A stretch of 64,000 nt of DNA from Bacteroidia bacterium (GTDB lineage: Bacteria > Bacteroidota > Bacteroidia > Chitinophagales > Chitinophagaceae): positions 124,001 through 188,000 of the forward strand of contig JAUIBA010000004.1 of assembly GCA_030427635.1 (NCBI GenBank), given 5' to 3'. Position numbers and translations under genes: made by a program. The notes below the pieces were generated by a model, which saw only the letters and a program-made list of their open reading frames with translations, was not told where the DNA came from and did no database searches. Each line of letters begins with the position of its first letter. The first letter of the stretch is position 1. This document shows positions 62,302 through 64,000 of this stretch, one piece after another.

Positions 62302-62403
62302 AGCTTATTATGTTTGACATTTCCGCAACCGGCAGTTCGTTCCTCCTGTGTCAGCTGCTTCTGTTTTACTGTTATTTTTTCTTATAATCTGTTTCTCCGG
62401 CTA

Positions 62404-64000
62404 TTACTTATAACTACGCTGACTTGGGTGTACCACATCATACTTCAGATCTTCCTTATGCAGTTCAAACTGGCCTTCGCTTTTACACTCCCACGCAGCT
62501 ACATACATAAAGTTCTCATCGTCGCGTCTTGCTTCACCATCCTCAGTCTGTGACTCCTCACGGAAGTGACCACCACAGCTTTCCGTACGGTTCAGTGCGT
62601 CTATACACATCAGTTCGCCCAGCTCCAGAAAATCTGCCACGCGGCCTGCCTTATCCAGCTCAGGGTTGTACTCTCCTACCTCACCCGGTATGCGTACATT
62701 CTCCCAGAACTCTTTGCGCAGAGCGCGTATTTCCTGAATGGCCTGTGTAAGTCCTTCAGCATTACGGCCCATACCGCATTTATCCCACATAATCTTTCCA
62801 AGACGCTTGTGGAAGCTTTCTACACTCTCCTTACCCTTGATGCCCATGAGGCGATTAATGCGGTCGCTCACTTCCTTCTCAGCTGCTACGAATGCAGGAT
62901 GGTCTGTTGGTATTGCTTTGGTACGGATATCATCGGCCAGATTATTACCGATAGTATATGGTATTACAAAGTAACCGTCGGCCAGTCCCTGCATGAGCGC
63001 AGATGCACCCAGACGGTTGGCACCGTGGTCGCTAAAGTTTGCCTCACCCAATGCATACAGATTAGGCACTGTAGTCATGAGCTCATAATCTACCCACAGG
63101 CCACCCATTGTATAGTGTACCGCAGGATATATACGCATAGGCACCTCGTAAGGATTCTCACCGGTAATCTTCGCATACATGTCAAAGAGGTTACCATATT
63201 TCTCTTTCACCACATCTTTACCCAATGCTATAATTGTAGCTTTATTGGCATCATGCTTACCCTGCTTGTTAGCCTCGGTTTTACCATAACGCTCTATTGC
63301 CGAAGCAAAATCCAGATACACGGCCATTTTTGACGAACCCACACCATAACCTGCATCACAACGCTCTTTCGCAGCACGGCTGGCTACGTCGCGCGGCACA
63401 AGGTTACCGAATGCCGGATAACGGCGCTCCAGATAATAATCTCTTTCTTCTTCAGGAATATCTGTTGGCTTGCGGCTGTCACCCTGCTTTTTAGGCACCC
63501 ATATACGACCATCATTTCGCAGCGACTCTGACATCAGTGTCAGTTTCGACTGATGGTCACCACTTACAGGAATACAGGTAGGGTGTATCTGGGTAAAACA
63601 TGGATTACCAAAAAATGCGCCCTTACGATGTGCCTTCCATGCTGCAGTTACGTTACTGCCCATCGCATTGGTTGACAGATAGAAAACGTTACCATAACCG
63701 CCGGTACACAGCAGCACCGCATGACCGAAATGACGCTCCAGCTCTCCGGTTACCAGGTTACGGGCGATTATGCCACGTGCCTTACCGTCAATGATTACCA
63801 GATCCAGCATTTCATGGCGGGAATACTGGGTTACAGTACCCAGCGCTACCTGACGCTCCAATGCCTGATATGCACCTATGAGCAGCTGCTGGCCTGTCTG
63901 GCCGGCAGCATAGAACGTACGCTGTACCTGAGTACCACCGAAGGAACGGTTGCTAAGCAGACCACCATACTCACGGGCAAATGGTACACCCTGTGCCACA
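62404..64000 (-). CDS. sdhA: Succinate dehydrogenase flavoprotein subunit, 5' partial
   Basis: FAD-containing catalytic subunit oxidising succinate. The gene runs off the right edge, so the N-terminus with the FAD-binding GxGxxG and the His-linked FAD is missing; about 531 residues are present. Seen: [83 protein letters not shown] with the catalytic Arg; [14 protein letters not shown]; and [29 protein letters not shown]. This is the Bacteroidota form. It is cotranscribed with sdhB. Confidence 0.95.
   Translation of the reverse strand, partial: VAQGVPFAREYGGLLSNRSFGGTQVQRTFYAAGQTGQQLLIGAYQALERQVALGTVTQYSRHEMLDLVIIDGKARGIIARNLVTGELERHFGHAVLLCTGGYGNVFYLSTNAMGSNVTAAWKAHRKGAFFGNPCFTQIHPTCIPVSGDHQSKLTLMSESLRNDGRIWVPKKQGDSRKPTDIPEEERDYYLERRYPAFGNLVPRDVASRAAKERCDAGYGVGSSKMAVYLDFASAIERYGKTEANKQGKHDANKATIIALGKDVVKEKYGNLFDMYAKITGENPYEVPMRIYPAVHYTMGGLWVDYELMTTVPNLYALGEANFSDHGANRLGASALMQGLADGYFVIPYTIGNNLADDIRTKAIPTDHPAFVAAEKEVSDRINRLMGIKGKESVESFHKRLGKIMWDKCGMGRNAEGLTQAIQEIRALRKEFWENVRIPGEVGEYNPELDKAGRVADFLELGELMCIDALNRTESCGGHFREESQTEDGEARRDDENFMYVAAWECKSEGQFELHKEDLKYDVVHPSQRSYK

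Noticed and set aside
1-64000. CRISPR arrays, rRNA genes, riboswitches and insertion sequences
   Set aside because: No regularly spaced repeats, rRNA segments, recognised riboswitch cores or transposase frames with terminal repeats were seen on reading both strands.

Overview
The window looks like a piece of a Bacteroidota chromosome, most likely a Chitinophagaceae-type member. The evidence is a compact primary sigma factor beginning [13 protein letters not shown]18-TANNTTTG promoters; a type IX secretion (T9SS) sorting domain on a secreted protease; many 'SCKK'-type lipoproteins; a GT117/DUF2723 protein; a DUF4105 (Lnb) protein; Bacteroidota-type SdhA/SdhB; and an archaeal/eukaryotic-type ProS. 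No plasmid, prophage, insertion sequence, rRNA or CRISPR array was seen. The genus is not resolved from sequence reading alone.

Layout. 1-5.3 kb: the tail of a nucleotide-sugar operon (DegT aminotransferase, RfbC), a YdeI-type protein, a GlxA-type AraC regulator, two tandem SRPBCC proteins and a DUF4382 lipoprotein. 5.4-9.0 kb (minus): M48 protease, hisS, LMW phosphatase, GNAT and a small Cys-rich lipoprotein. 9-15.7 kb: Crp/Fnr regulator with a palindrome before an alpha/beta hydrolase, TMTC-like TPR membrane protein, ung, GAF histidine kinase and ChrA. 15.9-22.3 kb (minus): Lnb-like protein, murB, cysteine desulfurase, polyprenol-phosphate glycosyltransferase, DEDDh exonuclease and mpl.

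22.6-27.4 kb is the accessory heart of the window. tRNA-Ser(GGA) is followed by a GC-rich multi-hairpin, a terminator and a complete small GIY-YIG gene. Imperfect repeats then separate two AT-richer cargo blocks: an unrecognised, tightly coupled three-gene envelope operon, and a stand-alone DUF4062 protein. The far side carries a 22/25 copy of the tRNA 3' end plus a truncated second GIY-YIG start. It reads as a repeated tRNA-tail/GIY-YIG cassette with cargo between copies. 27.4-32.3 kb is a second poorly characterised block: a TonB-domain protein, a secreted HEMIH protein with an unknown partner, a PAS-LuxR regulator and a membrane-anchored P-loop ATPase.

33-64 kb is mostly core: the DUF2723 glycosyltransferase, rpoD, a FAD oxidoreductase, two more Cys-rich mini-lipoproteins, proS, a Tyr/Asn/Gly-rich secreted protein, FadL-like and OmpA-like envelope proteins, rplY, prs, a CPBP protease, purB, a T9SS metalloprotease, M23 peptidase, Ldh oxidoreductase, GH3 enzyme, lptB, ChaN, cutC, uvrC, a lipoprotein, sdhB and the 3' part of sdhA. 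Envelope building and maintenance (Mpl, MurB, LptB, M23, lipoprotein acylation, GT-C glycosylation) is the recurrent theme. Most convergent gene pairs are separated by strong bidirectional hairpin terminators.
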